NCBI GenBank assembly: GCA_017854535.1
Contig: JAFMHL010000010.1
Location: forward strand, 19,728 to 83,727
Origin: Nitratireductor sp.
GTDB lineage: Bacteria > Pseudomonadota > Alphaproteobacteria > Rhizobiales > Rhizobiaceae
Direction of reading: 5' to 3'
Length of the DNA stretch: 64,000 nucleotides
Position numbers and translations under genes: made by a program. Positions 62,601 through 64,000 of the stretch are shown piece by piece. The notes beneath the pieces are model-generated. The model was given only the letters and a program-made list of their open reading frames with translations. It ran no database searches and was not told where the DNA came from. Numbering within the stretch: position 1 is the first letter of the stretch; every line of letters begins with the position of its first letter.

Positions 62601-64000
62601 ATTTGTAACTATTACACTGTAAGCAATCGTATCGTTTTCGCTGACACCCGGCACACCGTCATCGTCATTCAAGACGCCAGATTTTACTACCGTCATTGAA
62701 GGCGTCTGAGCAAAGGTTACCGTTGCTGTATCATTGGCCGTAACGCCATATGTTCCATCATCATTGACGGTAGCTGTGTTGATCAATGTCGGGCCAGCGT
62801 CAATGTCACCTTGATCAATTGGATAAGTACCTGTGCAGGTAACCGGGCTACCCGGGTTCAAAGTCGCTATCGTTGACGAACCAGCACCACAATCAAGGGC
62901 AAGCAAAGGATCACTGACAACGACGCCTGTCAAAGGCACATTACCTGTGTTTGAAACGATCACGGTATAAGCAACAGGAGTTCCTGCAGTCGTCACAAAG
63001 GTTGGTGCAACTGATTTAGCCAATGCGATATTCGGCGTAGCAACTAGCGGTGTATCCAGAATTACGGTTTCGTTGATACCTTCATCACTTGTAACACCAG
63101 CTGTATTTTGAACCGTTCCAGCAGAAATATCAGGCCCGCTGACCGGATAGGTTCCCGTCAACACACAAGTTGCGCTCGGAGCAAGAACTGGGCAAATTTC
63201 GGTATCAAGCGTCAACATTGGGTTATTCACAGTGACATTCGTCAAAGCGGTATTGCCGGTATTTGTTGCAGTGACTGTGTAGGTGATCAGATCGCCAGGA
63301 ACATTTACTGCTGAGATGTCAGCAGTTTTATCAATCGTCATCGACGACTCCGAATCTAACGGCAGCGCGTGGGTTGCATCTTGGTCTGGTAGCTCATCGG
63401 TAGAAACCGTAACAATGTTATCGAGTGTTCCATCTCCACCGCCATTGGTATCGAAATCGCTTTGTTGAAGGATATAAGTACCTTCATATGTCCAGATTTC
63501 ACCCGGCGAAAGCACACCGTCTGAACCCAAATCAATTCCATCCCATGTCAATGCAACCAACGGGTCGTTAACGCCGGTGACATTAATGGTGACATTACCT
63601 GTATTTCTAACAAGCACGGTATAATCGACTGTGTCGCCTGCGTTTTGGCCAGCTGGCAATACGGTATCATTATATACGCCGTTTTTCGTGAGCGTCAGCT
63701 CAGCAGTTGGCACTAATGGCACTTCATCACTTGCTGTCACAGGCAACGCTAGCTCATCGGCAATAATTGTTACGGTGTTATCGACATCATTGTCGCCGCC
63801 ACCAGCGGTATCAATGTCTATGACCTGATCAAGCGCATATGAACCTGTCCAGCGCCAAGTTTCACCAACATCCAATTCACCATCGCTGTCTACATCGCTT
63901 GCAAGATCAAACACCAATGCTGCTCCCGGCAATAGTGGATCATTCGCAACGACATTCGTTAGCGTGGTATTGCCGTTATTTTCGGCAGTAATTTCATAAC
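59607..64000 (-). CDS. Giant DUF11-repeat surface protein, 5' end outside window
   Basis: The open frame continues to the right edge, so at least 1460 residues are visible and the N-terminus is missing. It consists of DUF11 (conserved repeat, TIGR01451-like) units with TNTGN hallmarks, EF-hand-like Asp runs (DVDSDGELDVGE, DLNSDNRLDTNE), a thrombospondin-3-like acidic stretch (DTDGDGSPDADED), and an SdrD B-like unit near the C-terminus (GRVFDDFDKDGYADDGEPGLPGV). The last ~90 residues resemble a degenerate OmpA-C-like peptidoglycan-binding fold. It is probably an exported Ca2+-stabilised adhesin or envelope stalk, encoded with the downstream barrel protein. Confidence 0.8.
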   Translation of the reverse strand, partial: YEITAENNGNTTLTNVVANDPLLPGAALVFDLASDVDSDGELDVGETWRWTGSYALDQVIDIDTAGGGDNDVDNTVTIIADELALPVTASDEVPLVPTAELTLTKNGVYNDTVLPAGQNAGDTVDYTVLVRNTGNVTINVTGVNDPLVALTWDGIDLGSDGVLSPGEIWTYEGTYILQQSDFDTNGGGDGTLDNIVTVSTDELPDQDATHALPLDSESSMTIDKTADISAVNVPGDLITYTVTATNTGNTALTNVTVNNPMLTLDTEICPVLAPSATCVLTGTYPVSGPDISAGTVQNTAGVTSDEGINETVILDTPLVATPNIALAKSVAPTFVTTAGTPVAYTVIVSNTGNVPLTGVVVSDPLLALDCGAGSSTIATLNPGSPVTCTGTYPIDQGDIDAGPTLINTATVNDDGTYGVTANDTATVTFAQTPSMTVVKSGVLNDDDGVPGVSENDTIAYSVIVTNTGNLSLTNIVPNDPLVTLAYFDGDLDLDNEIDPGEVWEFTGSYPLTQIDVDSLGGGDGNIENTVAIESDQLPNQIGNTDVPLNINPSMEVVKTGVLNDDDGDAGLTEGDTVTYSVVVTNTGNVRLTNVVASDPLVTLTLVSGDLNSDNRLDTNEIWTFTGTTIITQVDLDTLGGGDGDIDNTVTISTDQLPDQDASHELPLAPVSSITIEKVATTPVRLFPTVYEFDYELTITNTGAVTQTNIRVEDDIAAAIAPATLLNNPLVTVSGFSGTGGLDGAYNGVSNIDILTGDVQLAPGASGQIVTTLRIDTGGQSTNGLNTAFVDSDQVSTPIASNDPTLTPGDPSDVNPTPIDLPDTDGDGSPDADEDVTADRDGDGSANSDDYDPTGYFYCQADGRILSGGRIRLDNLTSGGSQTGIGSSNGIVILRDGNDGRYQFYVTQEGTFRLAFETLPTDGILSTTLLDSGTLDVSTPPDNPRVIGSGEFGSTGILDDFTEATNPYYTLFEFEQGDPAVFNNNIPMQFCGSPLLAADKSVESGPDLQPDLSYDVTYRMTMSSTGNEYVENVQMVDDLDAVFGAGNYSITSRVLDSAPVDFTGAIDPFFDGSGNTALLTSGSTLQPGESVTVLLSVNVNVASGVFSNVLSVNGTTPFDGSPVPPASDDADINITAPSDLLLVEKTALPGSAPLGAPVAYTIKVTNIGPADFLAVDIVDLIPNGMTYITDSARVDGVAQEPIIDPAKASGRELVWNPINIATGGSVTITLTLVINASAGAQEFINNAYVRNPITGERISNIAKAEVRLEIEPVFQCSDIIGRVFDDFDKDGYADDGEPGLPGVRLATPRGLLITTDKFGRYSIACGAIPDEDIGSNFILKLDTRTLPTGYRVTSENPRVVRLTRGKLTKLNFAAANLRIVRLELSDASFKPGTTILNQETLNTLGGLLLLLDEEPSVLRIIYQGNGGLNETGQSRLQTIEDLISRAWSQLERSNELKIETKLFN
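61950..64000 (-). repeat. Tandem DUF11-coding repeats, 330-360 bases each
   Basis: The unit begins with a K-containing strand (TLTKNG, TIDKTA, ALAKSV, TVVKSG, EVVKTG, TIEKVA) at about 63,700, 63,345, 63,030, 62,695, 62,335 and 61,985 on the minus strand. Each carries TNTGN or a variant and most carry an Asp-rich loop. Units 62.3 and 62.7 are especially alike (both contain GVLNDDDG). Two more divergent units (LAADKSVES and LLLVEKTAL) lie nearer the C-terminus. Confidence 0.75.

Noticed and set aside
59607..63932. Start of the DUF11 gene at 63932
   Set aside because: That codon is a TTG inside a repeat; the frame upstream to base 64000 continues as DUF11 sequence, so the gene is truncated by the window edge.
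61950..64000. Repeat array as an assembly artefact or phage tail fibre
   Set aside because: The repeats are divergent at nucleotide level and stay in one open frame, and no phage genes are near.
1..64000. tRNA, rRNA, CRISPR, IS elements, integrases, riboswitches
   Set aside because: No TTCGAATCC-type T-arm in context, no regularly spaced short repeats, no transposase or integrase motif, and no known riboswitch core seen on reading; a tRNAscan/Infernal run would be decisive.

Overview
The window is a 64 kb chromosomal stretch from a low-to-mid GC alphaproteobacterium. The gene content (ring-1,2-epoxidase phenylacetate pathway with PaaX, Mur-type Fur regulator beside sitABCD, fused indolepyruvate:ferredoxin oxidoreductase, XdhAB, class III ADH) fits a Hyphomicrobiales-like, possibly marine, bacterium. 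This placement is an inference from gene families, not a phylogenetic result. Coding density is very high. Many neighbours overlap by ATGA, and three convergent pairs overlap by exactly their stop codons. I saw no tRNA, rRNA, CRISPR array, insertion sequence or prophage gene.

Layout: (1) 1-4143, a plus-strand galactoside operon (KDPGal aldolase end, SMP-30 lactonase, GH42 beta-galactosidase, galM). (2) 4140-13962, a complete-looking phenylacetyl-CoA ring-epoxidation cluster in divergent blocks: paaABCDE, a hotdog thioesterase, paaZ-paaX, and paaG-paaI-paaK. The two divergent promoters carry related TTACAAA...TTTTGTAA inverted repeats. paaF, paaH and paaJ are not in the window. (3) 14011-16006, a phasin-like gene behind a perfect FNR/FixK box, a small protein and a Rieske oxygenase. 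(4) 16169-20989, a DUF2161 protein, a Mur-type regulator and the sitABCD manganese transporter. (5) 21086-35861, mixed metabolism: MalY/PatB, CoA-transferase, threonine dehydratase, acyl-CoA ligase, SCP2 protein, ureohydrolase, GH25 lipoprotein, GST, TrhO, FecR protein, GFA protein and an Lrp-type regulator. (6) 36087-46411, indolepyruvate oxidoreductase, DUF4031, fadD, a formaldehyde-detoxification operon (adhC, XRE regulator, UPF0178, fghA), a decayed pseudogene and a cation/proton antiporter. (7) 46431-53858, purine catabolism (xdhAB, guaD), an amidase and an SDR. (8) 53925-64000, the cell envelope: a small secreted hydrolase, an MFS exporter, a 1223-aa outer-membrane barrel protein and a giant DUF11-repeat protein that runs off the right edge.

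Functional links: the Lrp regulator and the oxidoreductase can turn aromatic amino-acid-derived arylpyruvates into arylacetyl-CoA, which the paa cluster degrades. The acyl-CoA ligase/SCP2 pair and fadD carry near-identical NTTACGTNTACGTCAA boxes and may share a LiuR-like fatty/branched-acid regulator. The least explained part is the DUF11 giant plus outer-membrane barrel pair at the right end, which I regard as the best candidate for an uncharacterised surface system.
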